NCBI GenBank assembly: GCA_035610835.1
Contig: CM069449.1
Coordinates: 61,776,292-61,840,291, forward strand
From: Ophiura sarsii
Taxonomy: Eukaryota > Echinodermata > Ophiuroidea > Amphilepidida > Ophiuridae
Direction of reading: 5' to 3'
Length of the DNA: 64,000 bases
A program made the translations under genes and the position numbers. This document shows positions 45,486 to 58,685 of this stretch, in pieces (the first letter of the stretch is position 1; each line of letters opens with the position of its first letter). A model generated the notes under the pieces. It was not told where the DNA came from. It saw only the letters and a list, made by a program, of their open reading frames with translations, and did no database searches.

Positions 45486-47528
45486 GCTTTCCTTTCGCTT
45501 TACTATGTCTGTATTCTGTATTTTCTTATATCCTACAGCCCTGTGACAATTTTCAAATCAATCGCCGATCGCCCTCAAAATAAGCAAGGCGTCAGTTTAA
45601 GCCGACTACAACTTGAAGTGTCTTGAAGTGTCATCTTTTCAATTAAGACGTAATGCCATTTGTATTTATATCAAGGTTTTAATAATCTATCATATTTGAA
45701 CCACTTATGGTTATTAAATGGAACCAAAGTTTGAAGACACGTTTTGAAGGTATGTGGAACATCTCTCGTGAACTCTCGAAAAAAGGGTTCTTCAATCCCT
45801 AGACAATACAATGCATCACCCAGTTTAATAACAAATCGCAACAAATCTACACTATCCTCAGCATTGAAACCACGCGAAGCGACTTAAATATCTTATGGCA
45901 TCACGTTTGGTGATTAAAGTAAAAATGTCACACGACTTTGATCGTAAAATCAAGGCACTTTAATATAAGCATCCGATTTTCAAGTAAATGAAATTGAAGT
46001 ACACAATCAACGCCCTGTAGCTATTCTCATTTTTTTACTAATCTTCGGTGCTCATAACTTGTAACGAAAAATTGCCATCGTCACATATCATAAATGTACC
46101 AGACATCAACTAAACTCAATTTATCCGTTGATGATCGTAATATATCAATTGGCTACCCGACAGGAGAATTGTGTCAGCGCAATATATAATGGGGTTAAAC
46201 ATGCAAAGCTGGCTAGGCCATGGCCAGGCGAGGCAATGATTAGCTTCAAAAGTAACATTATCCATGTTGAATGGATATGAGGTGTATGTAGGTAATCTAC
46301 AATCACATTTACATTTAGAAGAGGAGATCAACAAAACAATGGCTCGAAAAAGAATATTTCTTTAAAATTGTCAAAACAAGTCGTGTTAGGACTTTAAATA
46401 GGTAGCATTGATTGTATGCAACAGGAAATGCGTGATATCGTAACAATTTGTAACACTTTTTATACCAATAATATGGGGTGTTTAATTATGTAAAGAACAT
46501 CAACACATAAATGAAAAAGTGTAATTTAGGTCCCAAATACTTAGGGTTTGGCAGAAACCGTGAACACGGATTTCACGGCGTAATTCACGGATTTCATAAT
46601 TGATCATGGATTTGGGAAATTGTACCGTAAAATCACGGAAATGCTATTTCAACCGCGGTAATTGTCCAACAAGCCGATTTTTAGAGTTTTGTTTGATAAT
46701 AAGAATCACAAATTATCCAAATTGTGGCTCTTTTGAACACTGCATGATTTTTTTTATATCGCCATTTCCATTTTTTTACATTGCATTTTTATTCCAATCT
46801 AACACTTATTTATTTACTATTGAGTAATATATATTTTTAATTGAATGCCTAAAGATATGACCGCGTGGATTTTATGTGTCATTGTCAATTCCCACGGTTT
46901 GATTTCGGTTTCGCTTAAAATCGAAATAAACTTAAAACTAAAAAATTGATTTTCTCAGATCAATCTATTCTTGAATATGTGATCTGTGTTATGATACGAG
47001 TGCCGTTAGGCAGTCGACATAGCACCTGCGCCCTATGCATGCTGAGAAACTTAACACTGTAGTTTAATATTTAAGGTGATATAATATCTGAAACTTATCA
47101 CATTTTTTGAATACTCTCCATTCTAGATTAGTCAGGAACTACTTTTTGAACAATAAATATGATCCGTTTATAATGTAAGGTTAAAGTTTGTTTGTTAAGC
47201 GCATCTACGTGGTTGAAACTCTGAATAAAGCGATGGAGAAAAAACAACGGTCAAACGGTCAAACGGACCAATCGGGTAGGCATGGTTTGGTTGGTTGGTC
47301 CGGCGGGCGGGGGGTTATTTTTCAAAAATTTCACGGAAATTCAACAAAATGTTAAAACAGTATTTTTTGTTTGAAAATTCCAAAAATTGCACTTTTTAAA
47401 ATAAATTTCAAAAGTAAAAAAAATGTTGAAAATTGGAGGAGAAAAATTGGTTGCGGGCCCGCAGAACAGGCTTTTTAGTCAAATAAAATGTTTTTCCGAT
47501 CTATCTTTTTCGAACATAGGCATCAACG
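45486..47528. other. No gene seen
   Basis: AT-rich sequence. The motif TCACGG(A/C) recurs a few times at 46560-46640 (ATTTCACGGCG, ATTCACGGATTTC, AAATCACGGAAA) without forming a clear array. Confidence 0.4.
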
Positions 47529-49016
47529 TAATGGGCCCCTCACATGTATCCGTGTAAACTGGGTGGCCCCTTACCGTGTGAAAAATGGGTGCGAACGGCG
47601 GCACACACGGTGGGCCGTTTCCCGTCCGTTGAACACGTTCAGGGGATTTTGTCGAGCATGTTCAAAACTCCTGGCGGGTGGGTGAGTAATAGCGGCGGCG
47701 AACGATGAGAGTCCGGTATGAGGACTGTATAAGGACGGCGCACCCGTTTCGCACCCGTTTAGCGTCCGTTCGCAGGGCGGTGATGGACGGTTGTGGACGT
47801 AGACAATCTCAACGATGGGCTGCGAACGGGCGCATGGCGCCTGGTTAACCGTTCGCAGGTCGGACTCTCACAGAAAGTGAATAAGGCAAAAAACAAAAAC
47901 AAAAACATGTTAGCGTATGGATTATTTCAAAAAAAAGAAAGCCTGAGGAGGCCCTTCAAGGCGGTGGAGTTATTCTGTTATACCCTTCATAGAGGTATTC
48001 ATAGTGCATGATTTTTAAAGAACGACGCATACTACCGATGTTGGTGTGTAGGGTATAACAGAATTCGGCCGGTACCCAGGCGTTCCTACCGGTGAGGACC
48101 CGGTATAGAGGTGTTATGCACACGGTTGAGGACACGGTGAGAACGGTAAGCTAAAACTGTATGAGGCCGGTGAGCCCGGTACTAGGCCGGTGATAACCCG
48201 GTACCGACTCGGTGTAGAACGGTATCGACCGATGACACGGTGAGGAGGTGTTATGCACCCGGTGTGAACGGTAAATTACAAATGTATGAGGGCGGTGAGC
48301 CCGGTTCTCGGCCGGTGAGGACCCAGTATATAACGGTATTGACCCGGTGACCACAAAAAAAATGCGCCCGTTGACATTTTGTTACTAATTGTTTGGAATC
48401 TGTTGATTTCTATTAGACGGTTAGGTGGCCGCCTACCACCTCCGCCCTGCGAACGGGCGCGAAACGTGTGCGCCGTCTTTATACCGTCCTCAAACCCGGC
48501 TCTCACCGTTCGCTTTTACTCATCCGGCAGGAGTTTTGAGCATGCCTTAAATTCCTGCCAGGCGCGGATGACCGGCAATGTCCCCGGGAAAGTGTTCACC
48601 GGACAGGAAACGGCCCACCGTGTGTCCTCACCGTTTACCGCCCTCTGCACCAATTTGTCACGCGGTAAGGGTTCGGCCAGGTTACACGAATACATGTGAG
48701 TAATACAGAGATTCACGGAATTTAAATGAAAGGCGAGATAAAGCGCTCAGCTTATAAAAGGCGTTTAATGACGTTATCAAGGCGGTTCGGCCGGTACCCA
48801 GGCGTTCCGGCCGGTAAGGACCTGGTGAGGAGGTGATATGAGCCCGGTTCCAGGCCGATGAGGACCCGGTATAGAACGGTATGAACCCGGTTCCAAAAAG
48901 AAATCAATGTGGCTGTTGATATTTTTGCTGATTGTTCATCGTGTTGGACTCTGTTATTTTTCTATAAGACGGTAAGGGGCCTCCCAGCTCATACGGATAC
49001 ATGTGAGGGCACATTA
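47529..49016. mobile_element. GC-rich composite element with CGGT-rich body
   Basis: The outer tips ATGGGCCCCTCACATGTATC and the reverse complement of ATGTGCCCTCACATGTATCC are flanked by TA. Inner inverted arms (about 47531-47790 and 48430-48706) share CACACGGTGGGCCGTTTCC, TCAAAACTCCTGGCGG and CGTTCGCAGGGCGG with many substitutions. A direct duplication inside (48063-48440 and 48785-48985) starts TTCGGCCGGTACCCAGGCGT in both. The GC content is far above its surroundings. No transposase frame is present; the frames at 47488-48699 are unrecognised. Confidence 0.7.
48060..48350 (+). repeat. Dispersed CGGTGAGNNCCGGT motifs
   Basis: Motifs such as CCGGTGAGGACCCGGTATAG, CGGTGAGAACGGTA, CCGGTGAGCCCGGT and CGGTGATAACCCGGT recur every 20-30 bp without a strict period. 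A second block lies at 48785-48895. Confidence 0.65.
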
Positions 49017-49449
49017 GGGAATTAAAATCGTTAATTTTAGAGAAATGCGAAATAACCTTATTCACAAATGACTGTAATCAGCGTTAATGTAGCATAATGA
49101 TAGTCATGTTCATTGTCGTAGTTAAAACAGCCTAAAGAAATCCTCGAGGAAAATACTTGTTTAATATAACTGTCTTTTCTTCATTTGAAAGCCGCAAAAG
49201 GGTTGAATTCTGCGAGTGAATTGTCCGCGAATTCAAAGATAAGTGCACCTTCAGGTTTGTTAATACACACGAAGATCCACTTAGCGACAATGTTTGATTA
49301 TCTCCTTGTTATTGTAGATAAATAACAATCAGAAACCACCTATAATTCTATGACATTTGTGGCATTTGGCAAAGTATGTCGTGAAATGATAAAATGTCAA
49401 ACTTGATTCTAGGTGGGGTTCCCCTTGAATCTAAATATCGGACTTCTTA

Positions 49450-49815
49450 CTTAAAGGGGCATTAAGAGATGTGGTGGAGGCAGCGCCCTCAGTTACAAAA
49501 ATATATGATACAAACTGGGATTTGTATATTTTTACAATTGTATTATATGTATGAACTTACACCTATAAGGATTAAGAAAAATCAGCCCTCTTTGTACAAC
49601 AAAACGTTGATTCAAAAATACTGGTAGAGCCGCAACCAGCACTTTACATGGTTAAGGGTGGTATTCCAACATATTTAAAACATTGTTTTAATCAAGTTTT
49701 GCTGGGTGTTTTTTTAGTAGAAACAACAATGATGGCAATTTTTAATGTTATCTTGAATTCTGAAGTAAATTAATTAAAATTAAAATAATTCAACATGACA
49801 TTGTGTCCCTTTAAG
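49450..49815 (-). mobile_element. MITE with CTTTAAAGGGACA ends, copy 2
   Basis: Inverted copy of 13199-13562 across its full length. The ends read TTAAAGGGGCATTAAGAGAT and TGTGTCCCTTTAAG, an inverted pair. Confidence 0.7.
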
Positions 49816-51340
49816 CTTTCTGTGCTAGGTAATAATCGTCCAAAAATTATCACCGTTTTCATTTTCGTACAGAGCCTATGTAACTTCTGAACGCCTTAAA
49901 AAAACATTACTCCCTTCCTTAGAAAAACATTACCCCTCCATCCCTGTTACGTATAGTGTAGCATAACATGTCATAAACAATCCACATTTGCATTATCATA
50001 ACTTCAAAATGCAGCAATTAGTGAAACACAAGAATTAGGCATACGCGGGAGCCTCCATGGCACATAACGTGTAAAACAGAAAGTAAGACAGTCGAAGAGT
50101 TGCCAGAGGATGGATTTGCAGTTGAAAAATAATATCAAAAATCCACTTTTCGCTTCAAAATGGTAATCAATGGTCAGTTTGGTAAAATTCCATTTATCAT
50201 TAACCGACATAATCGCGCTATAAATAATTAGTTTTCTGTTTATTATTTTGTCCACCCATAGGTTATTATTGAGACAGTCCAAGTCTGTTCATACCCTCAT
50301 TAACATTTTTATCATTTAACCAATCAGAAATAAGCTTTAATCGTGTTTCCTCATAACTCATTGAATATTCAGTTTAGGGGTGTGAGGCTTTAATTTGATT
50401 GGTCGGTCAATGAGCAAAACAATCAAATACTTTGTTTGGCGCAGTACTTTCGGGCAATTATTAGTAACCTGCGCTTCGGCTGCGCGTTCTCATAAAACGA
50501 TAATTGTATTGGAACGCACTGGGTACGCAGCCATCGCGTTTATTATTGAAGTATTGATTTTTTTTGTAATTATGGAAATGCGCTCCAACAACTTGTTTAT
50601 TCAGTTGTGTTCATGAATTAGGTGTCAAAACATAAGGCTATTTTGATGCACAAAATTACACACGGCAAGACTACTTAGTTCGCTTAAAAAGACAACTCAA
50701 AAAGACTCATGACAACGACATTTGTAAATACTTTCTACTCTTGAACAACCATGAACAAATCTCCCTCACACTATCCTGAACACAGTCAACCCCGAATCCT
50801 TCGAAACTCTAGCGTGATGCGGAATACTATTTTTGGCTCGAATGTAATCTATCCCGATCCCAACCCAGAATTAAATATAAGGTACAAATATGCACATTTT
50901 CGCCTATAGATAGCATTAATCTCAAGTCATATTTTGGATGAAATATATGATTTTTAAGTAGAATTTAATTGAAACATTTCCCAATTTATCTTTTTTAATA
51001 AATGACGTTTATCATGAATTTGACAGCTTAATTCATCCTAGATTTTTAAATTAGAAAGAAATGTGATATAGGGCATTCATGCTCTGCCGCTTTCTACATT
51101 GTGATTGTCGGGTATTTCGGCACTCTTAAGAGAGAGAAAATAGCGGTAACATGAAACCACATAATGACTTATGCAGCAAAAAAGGACTCTTAGAACATCT
51201 GGGACAAACCGATACCACGCAAGATGACACTACACCGGGAATGTCATTTAGATTATGAAATCCACTTTAACTCATCAAGAATCAGCAACGACTTGAAATG
51301 TTGAACGATCATCTCGAGGTTCCGTTGCGTTTCCACCTAT
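49816..51340. other. No gene supported
   Basis: AT-rich sequence. The plus frame 50395-50616 contains a hydrophobic stretch (IAFIIEVLIFFVIM) that could read as a membrane segment, but no family is recognised. Confidence 0.4.
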
Positions 51341-51362
51341 ATTTACAGTCTATGCTCAACTA

Positions 51363-52875
51363 GTGGCTTCTATCATCAGACGTTTCGAGGTACCGTATCA
51401 TATCTACGCTGATGATACCCAGCTATATGTTAGTTTCGATTATAAGTCAAAGGAGGATATTGCTTCTGCTCAGCTTAGGCTTACCAAATGCATTGCTGAA
51501 ATTCGAGCATGGATGCGTGCGAATAAGCTGAAGCTCAACGATTCAATAACTGAGCTGTTCCTGATTTCGTCTCCTAGGCATGCTGAAGCAGTGTCTCACC
51601 TGGACATTAATTTGAAAAATTGATGGATCTGTGATCGCCCCTTCTTCTTGTATTACGAATCTTGGTATCGTATTTGATAGCAGTCTCAGTATGAAACAAC
51701 ATGTTTGTAAACTATGTCGTACTGTCAATTTCCATATACGTAATCTTTGGATAAGACGATTTATTAATAGAACAACCAAGTTAGAACAACCTGTGCACAT
51801 GCAGTAAGATCTTTGATCCTTTCTCGGGCGGACTATGGCAATTCTTTGCTTGGTGGCTGTCAAAATCAGATATGCAACATCTCCAACGGCTTTAAAACCG
51901 CGCTGCACGCCTTGTCTATCATGTTGATAGGCGCACTAGCGCTGCACCTTTGATTCGTGAGCTGCATTGGTTGCCGGTCCAGCAGAGAGTTGATTTTACG
52001 ATCTTAGTGCATGTGTACAATTGTATACAAGGTTCATCCCCACAGTATTTGCAAGATCTCATTTGTTTGTATGCACCAGGGCATGCTGGACTTGGGTCAA
52101 CTCAAGATATTACCCGTCTTGTGACCCCTTCCACCAAAAGAACCTATGGGGATAAATGTTTTTCTGTTTCAGGACCCAATTTATGGAATATCTTACCTAC
52201 AATCATAGAAAAAAGGTGTTCGAACACTGACCATTGTTTGCACCGTTTAATTACCCTATAGTACGCATTTTTAGAGTCATGTGAAAATACCAATTTGCAT
52301 CTGCTAGCCTGAAAGCCCCCCTTCAATATACCCCTCCCCTCCCCTCCCCCCACCAATCAATGTTGCTAGGCCACGGGCTGATGTTTGGCAAGTTGGGCGA
52401 CTCAACATTGATCAGGGGGGAAAGGGGGATGACTTTACATTAGGCCTACTAAGTGTTCGAACACTTTTTTCTAACATTGTAGATCTCTTCGTGAAATAAA
52501 CAGTGTAAAAACTTTCAAGAAACTTCTTAGAACTCACCTTTTTCCTACAGATTAGTTCTCTTCCTGGTCTACTGGGTTTTTGAATTATATATCACTTTGT
52601 GCTTCAATTCAATCGTATTTTTAAACATGTTGTTACTGTTTATTGTGTAAATTATGTAATGCTATTATAACTGTATGCAACAGTGGCGCGCTCTCTGAAA
52701 GCGCTTTTGACTTTGCTTGTATAATATAGGTGCTTTGCCCTAATGCGTTTTTTAATCATATCTTTAAAATAATTGCTGTTATTTTGTTTTTAAATATTGT
52801 ATGCAATTTTTGATGTTTGTGATTTGTACAGCGCATTGATCTTATGGAAATGCACCGGTAAAATGATAATAATTG
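51363..52875 (+). pseudogene. CR1-like LINE, RT C-terminal half and 3' tail, broken
   Basis: 51363-51620 encodes the end of a reverse transcriptase with the YADD active-site motif (HIYADDTQLYVSF). After a frame change, 51640-51800 reads LGIVFDSSLSMKQHV and IRNLW. 51950-52210 reads IRELHWLPVQQRVDFTIL and FSVSGPNLWNILP, the thumb/C-terminal region of CR1/Rex-type LINEs. After an insertion, 52476-52555 continues SVKTFKKLLRTHLF. The tail ends with TTTGTACAGCGCATTGAT and AAATGATAATAATTGG, like CR1 3' ends. Several frameshifts show it is dead. Confidence 0.85.
52207..52475. mobile_element. MITE inserted in the CR1 fragment
   Basis: AGAAAAAAGGTGTTCGAACA at the left and GTGTTCGAACACTTTTTTCT at the right are inverted tips. 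Removing the ~260 bp between them brings FSVSGPNLWNILP back next to the FKKLLRTHLF segment, which fixes it as an insertion. The interior has C-rich and G-rich tracts (52320-52350, 52415-52430). Confidence 0.65.
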
Positions 52876-55741
52876 GCCTATACGGGTTTTATCTCTCCGC
52901 AGGTAAAATAAGTCAACATGGGGCCAAACCATTTTTCACAACGATAAATTCCAAACAGGCGGAAACGTTATTATCCCTCCGCATGTTAAAGTAATCCAAT
53001 GTTCTGCATACGCACGCGTCACCAATATCATGCACAATGCACATGTGGCTAGCCTATTGCATTAATGTGCGACCATACTCTTCTGTACTGTGTGAGTCAA
53101 AAAGAAGTTGTACAGGAATTAATATTTGTTGAATAAAAGCCCAAGCAGATTTGACAAACCAATAAAGACCACATCCAAAGACCATATTCTTCCGCTCATA
53201 TGAAAAAGAAACACTGAAATTGATCCTTGCTATCAAGAATAAAAATAACCCATTTTAGCAGAAGTCTACGAAATGCTAAATCCTTTACCCGGAAATGTCA
53301 AATACACAGTAGAATGGTATGCATAAAATCCTTCATAAATGTGGCTAAAAATTGAATCGACATTGAAATATCCCCTTTTTGTAAAATTTTGTGTTTTATA
53401 TTATGTAAATCCGGTTACAATGCGCACTAATATTACTTGAGCTACAACACCCCCCAGTAAATAGACCATCTGAATAAATTAAGAGATACAAAAAAGATAA
53501 ATGTGAACACGTGTCGATCAAAAATATGATGGAAATATCAAAATAAAAATAAAATGTTGTCATAAGAAAAAAATAACCACGAACAATGTTTGGACAGTCA
53601 ATCATTTGTGGAAGAGTATGATTTGTTAATCAAAAATCCCTTTTAAGTGTTTTATTTTTTTCTCCTCGAGAATCCGCGCAAAAAGGGTGGTTTATAAAAA
53701 GTGTATTCACAACAATGTGTTAATGTTTATTTTCAAACACACCCCGGGGAGACTGCTTGATAGCCATACATCAATCAAATATACGCTCGCTTAGACATGC
53801 GTAAAAGACTCAATGGAAAGGAAATCGGAGAAACGATTAAATGAGCAACCTTAATTGGTCGTGATTTCCATTATATAATCAATAGAAACGGAACGTGACC
53901 CTTATGATAGAACCAACAATACATAATGGATTATTATCCTACCAACGTGTTTCCGTTTCCGTGTGTGTACATTAAATGCTAACAAGTCTAGGCCGTCTTA
54001 CATAAAGGCATCGTAAAGCATAGTTTTATAGAAATTACGACACAATAAAAAAAGGTAATGAGAATCATCTGTCATGTATCTAAATGTAGTTTGCCATGAT
54101 TGTGTTGTTATACGTTATTTTATATGTTATCAGTTTGAAATTCAAAGTGAGTGGGTGGCTTTGAGAGTTTGCACACTTTGGTCGCCGAGCGACTCCAGTA
54201 GTTCCCAATGACATGTTTTTCGTCATTTATTGTACAAATTGAATGCCTTTTAACTCAGTGGCGAATGAGCAGCTTTGCAAAAGTCGGAACATGTTACATA
54301 GCTACGGGTCAATTTTCCCCAATATATCTACATAGCTGCAGTTGATTTCAATCCAACTCTTGCGCGCGCGACTCGTCATTTGATTTGTCAAAGGCTGCGA
54401 CATACTTGTTGTCATAGTCAACTCGAGCGACCTGCGATTGAAAGCATATCAGATATTAAGCTGACCAAACTGAGTAGCAATAGATTTAGCAAACATACAT
54501 GAAGGTCAATCTAAAAGGTTTGCCCTCTTCTTAATAACAGCATTATTGCCAGCCTCGTGAAAATTCCGTTGCTTATATTTAAGCACTGTGTGCAAACACA
54601 AAACCTACTCCAAACGTATGAGAAAAGGCCACTCTTTGGGGAGTGTAGTAGTGAGGGATCATTCAGAAGTAGATATTCTTACTCTTTAAGTGAGACTCCA
54701 TTAGTAAATCTGAAGTGAATTTGGCGTATAAAACCGAACTTCACCAATTTTATCTCTAAACATGGACACTTAATATTTCATGAGTACGGGACATCGTGTT
54801 TGATTGGGTATCAAAGTGATCAGTGATCATAAGTACCTACCATTACGGACTATGTCCATGTCGAATTATGGCTGAGAGAGGCCGATACTAAATGTGATGG
54901 GGCTGGTATTATTAAGTACTCATTGACAATAAACTGAATTCATATTCACGTCCATTCTTTTTCCATGGAGACAAAAACAATGTAACAAGAGAGATATAGT
55001 GAATGTAACATTATGCTTCATTGAAAGTGTTCGTAAATATTTGTATTACTCTCCGCATCGCAGCGTAAAAGATGGATTACCAAAAATAACGATCTTTCAA
55101 GATGAAGCTTGACGTGTAATTGTATGGAGCATGACTGATACGAAGAGCGTAACGCTTGAGGCACGATTGCACATGAATCACTTATGTCAACGTTTAATAC
55201 ACAATATATGATTCAGTACAAGACTGATAACAAACTGTCAATACAGCAGTATAAATATCGTATGCGCCTTCACACTTGTGATTCCGCTTATCGAAACAAC
55301 TGATTTCAAACTTTACGTGGCCAATATACTACACAAAAGTTTATCAAATATCCACAGACAAAGCCAAATAATATGAACCAGTTCCTCTAATACTTCCCCG
55401 AATCTCACAAGATGAAAGTAGTATAATTGAATGATTTTAAATATTTCTTATCAAAAAATGCCTTAGAATTTTGTGATTCTGTATAAGGTATCTGTAACCA
55501 TGTAATTCCTTATATATTTCTGTCGATAATATCTATGAATTGCGAGAGGAACTAGTTTGATTAATTGATTGTGTAGGAAAACGGTTCATTTAACAGATGT
55601 ATTTAAGTTTTGAAACAAAAGTATTATTATAAGTATTATAGTCTGTGTAAAGGGTAAATTATTCAAACACAATAACAAAGTGAAGATAACGTAAACATAG
55701 ACAACGGCAGAGATATTGAGAAGCGATTCAAACTAAGATGG
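52876..55741. other. No gene seen; possible mariner-like end
   Basis: Nearly 3 kb of AT-rich sequence. ACTGTGTGAGTCAAAAAGAA at 53087 resembles a mariner-type tip, but no partner was found. Nothing else can be supported. Confidence 0.45.
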
Positions 55742-55990
55742 ACATCCCTTTCCATGCGGCTATTAGTTTTACTACCGTATTAAAAAAAACATTTTTTTTC
55801 TGAAACCTCTCCAAACTTTTAAAGTCTATTTCGGGAATAACTTAACCAAACTAGGCATGTTTGCACTGATTGTAATGCATTTATCACGGTGTTTCCCAAC
55901 ATGGTGATAAGATTCAATAATCCTTTTTGAGACACTTTGTGACATTTTGGAATGTCGTCTGCAGACGCATGCCGCATGGAAAGTGTTATG
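55742..55990 (+). mobile_element. CACGCGG-family MITE, diverged copy
   Basis: CCCTTTCCATGCGGCTATTAG begins the copy and TGCCGCATGGAAAGTGTTA ends it. The interior keeps ACCAAACTAGGCATGTTTGC and GGAATGTCGTCTGCAG. The left TTAA has been lost. Confidence 0.75.
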
Positions 55991-57169
55991 GTATCCAATT
56001 TGATATCTCTATATGTTCAAAAATGAGTAATTTATTAATAAAAAATTGAGATCATTTTATAATTGAAAAATATCTGTAGAAGTTACTCATTTTGGAATAA
56101 GGATTATTCATTTGAATTAAACGCATATAATATTGATAATCTTTTACGTATTGTTATTTTTTCATGACGCCCATGTAATTAATAAAACAAATTATGTTCT
56201 GTATTAATAAAAAAAATTAAAAAAATGTCTTCATTTGAGATTACAGACACAATACGTTAAATTAGTTATTTTATTAAGATCTGGTCCAGATTTAGACCTA
56301 TTTTAATCAGCTTCAGAGGAACCATAATGGTCCACTCTCGTGATAATTGCGGCATCGTTAGATGTTATTGGTTTCCTCGCGATATAATAGACTTCAAGGT
56401 TTCAGCAAATCATCCGTAAAAAAAGAATCATGCTTACATACATGAAGCTTAAAATTGCGCGTTATTCAAATGTGTTCATCGTAGTAAGTGACACGAATTG
56501 ATAATGAGTATCACTTCGTCTTAGGATTTTAATCCGTCTTGAATAAATATTGATCAATTGAATGATGGCACGAGAGACTTGAGAAACACAGTCGTTGGTG
56601 GAACCGGTTTCGCTGGCGCCAGAAATCAAACCCTTGTCTTCAATCTCAAGCTATTCCTCCACAATACGATAGGCCAACCTGGGCGCTCAATGACACATGG
56701 GGAAGCTCGTGGTACCAGCACGTAGTAGAGTAGTATTTTTGCATCAGGACCGTTAGGGTTGAAGACGTTATTGCTGGTAACTAAATATAGCAGTGAGTAG
56801 CTACGTTTGACGAGAGAGAGAGATGATATATTTCTTGTTCCTGACATAGCATAGCCCGAGATCGTTGCGCTTAGAACGAATCCACTTGGTTGAGGATTTT
56901 GTTGGGTCATTTTCGTACACATTTTAGTGAATTTTCACCAATCTCCCAAATGTTCCAAAAAAGATGTTAACATATAGAAACTTCAAAAACAAATCAAGGC
57001 AAAAACAAAAAACTCTTTTTTTTTTTTTTTTTAATCCCAAAAATTTGTAAAAAAGAAGAAATTCTCATATTAACAGAGATGGTAAATGTAAAGCAGCTTA
57101 TGGTTAAGCCATATTTTGATAGATGGAACACTTTCTGAATATGAGAGTTTGTATAGTAATCATGTTACT
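55991..57169. other. No gene supported
   Basis: AT-rich sequence. The 98-codon minus frame 56626-56922 is of balanced composition but unrecognised; there is no supporting context. Confidence 0.4.
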
Positions 57170-57650
57170 TCACAAGAACAGAGATTCATATATATCTAAA
57201 ATATGTATCAAAACCAATATTTCAAATATTTATGCTACATTTGTGTGACTTTTCGAGATGGTAAACAGTCAATACTGGGCATCACAATTTTTATCCTGAT
57301 CCATTTTTTTCACACAAAAAGCGATTCATTTTTGAGATATAAAACTGTGTAACAAAACCATTATTTCAGATGTGTGAGGGTTTGTACTTGATGATTGAGA
57401 GAAAAACATCTTTAACTGTGGAAAAAATATTCATTCAAACATCGAGATTTTATAAAAACTGACACGATAAAAAATAACAGGCGATTTAACAATGAAGATT
57501 TGTCAATGTTGATGTACAAAGATTTGCTCTATTTCTATGTTTTGAAACGACAATTATATAGCTCTAGATTGAGATACAATAACAATTGTGAGTTAAAGAT
57601 ATAATTCGAACAATTCTGGGAATAGTAAGCATTATGTAGACACTTTTTGA
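57170..57650 (+). repeat. Diverged direct duplication, first copy
   Basis: Homologous in order to 58190-58545: ATCAAAACCAATATTTCA, then ACTGTGGAAAA, ACAGGCGATT, GTTTTGAAACGACAAT and TCGAACAAT. Copies are about 0.9-1.0 kb apart, with indels. No coding signal is visible. Confidence 0.55.
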
Positions 57651-58189
57651 GATGAGATCTATAGAGTAGACATCAGTTTGTCAAAACTGGGTGTGACGAA
57701 GTCCTTATATATAAGGCGTTGTAAAACAATAATAGACAACAAAGGACTCCGGACTTGACCGTAGATAACTTTAATTAATATGTATTCTCGATAGTGCTCC
57801 GAATTTTACATCTTAAAAGATATTCATTCCGAGTTCTAAACAGTAAGTGAATAATATTTTTTAAACCATCTAACACAAGTGACATGATTGTCGATTTGAT
57901 GGGCACCTGTCAGATTATATATTTTGCAGGTGCATTAGATGAGTTAGGGTGATCTGGTATATAATTTTAATAGCTAAAGCACCCCCACCTATAGTTAAGC
58001 AATATAAAACCCATCACCAATAATGTCCACAAAGAAGATTAAACCACCCTCTTAACAATAATCCTCATGTACTTAAAGAAGATTCAGCCTCCCTCAACAA
58101 AGAATACCACCCAATTTCAATGTCTAGAAAACAGGTGTTTAAAAACCCTTTAGTCCTTCTAACGGGGGCATCATTAATCTTTTCCTCAC

Positions 58190-58545
58190 AAGAAAAAAGA
58201 GATTAATTGATAACTAATGAACTTTGTATCAAACCAATATTTCAGATGTTAATATCATACTGTGGAAAGGATAATCATTGAAACACAGTAAAGTATGGTG
58301 ATTGAATAAATACTGACAACGGTATTACACAGGCGATTCATCTCAAGATGTAAATATAAGGTATCAAAATAGGTTCGTCATTGTTTTGTTTTTAGTGTTT
58401 GCTATATGTTAATGTTTTGAAACGACAATCATTTAGACTCCGGAAAGTGTTAGCTTTTGAAATGGAATAACAATGCAGTTAGTTATAACTCGAACAATGC
58501 TCGTCGAAATAACGCTTTCTAAATCATAGTAAACATTTCAGCGAT
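58190..58545 (+). repeat. Diverged direct duplication, second copy
   Basis: Matches 57170-57650 in the same orientation. The conserved landmark ATGTTTTGAAACGACAATCA lies near 58410 and its partner near 57538. Confidence 0.55.
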
Positions 58546-58607
58546 GCATGTAATATGGATCATTTTATTATGTGTCGATTGTTTCTCTATTATAGTTGGT
58601 AACCCAG

Positions 58608-58685
58608 GAATAATAATAATAATAAGGTGTTTGTTAAGCGCCCTTTGACAGTCAAACTGTCCTCAAGGCGCTTTACAAAAAAATG
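58608..58685 (-). pseudogene. LINE/SINE 3' tail in reverse orientation
   Basis: AATAATAATAATAAGGTGTT leads to TTAAGCGCC and later CCTCAAGGCGCTTTACA. This is the reverse of the (ATT)n-tailed, GCGC-containing 3' ends seen in CR1-type elements of marine invertebrates. Confidence 0.5.

Noticed and set aside
55742..55990. Unique regulatory element next to conserved GTCGTCTGCAG
   Set aside because: The sequence is a diverged copy of the TTAA-flanked MITE family seen five more times.
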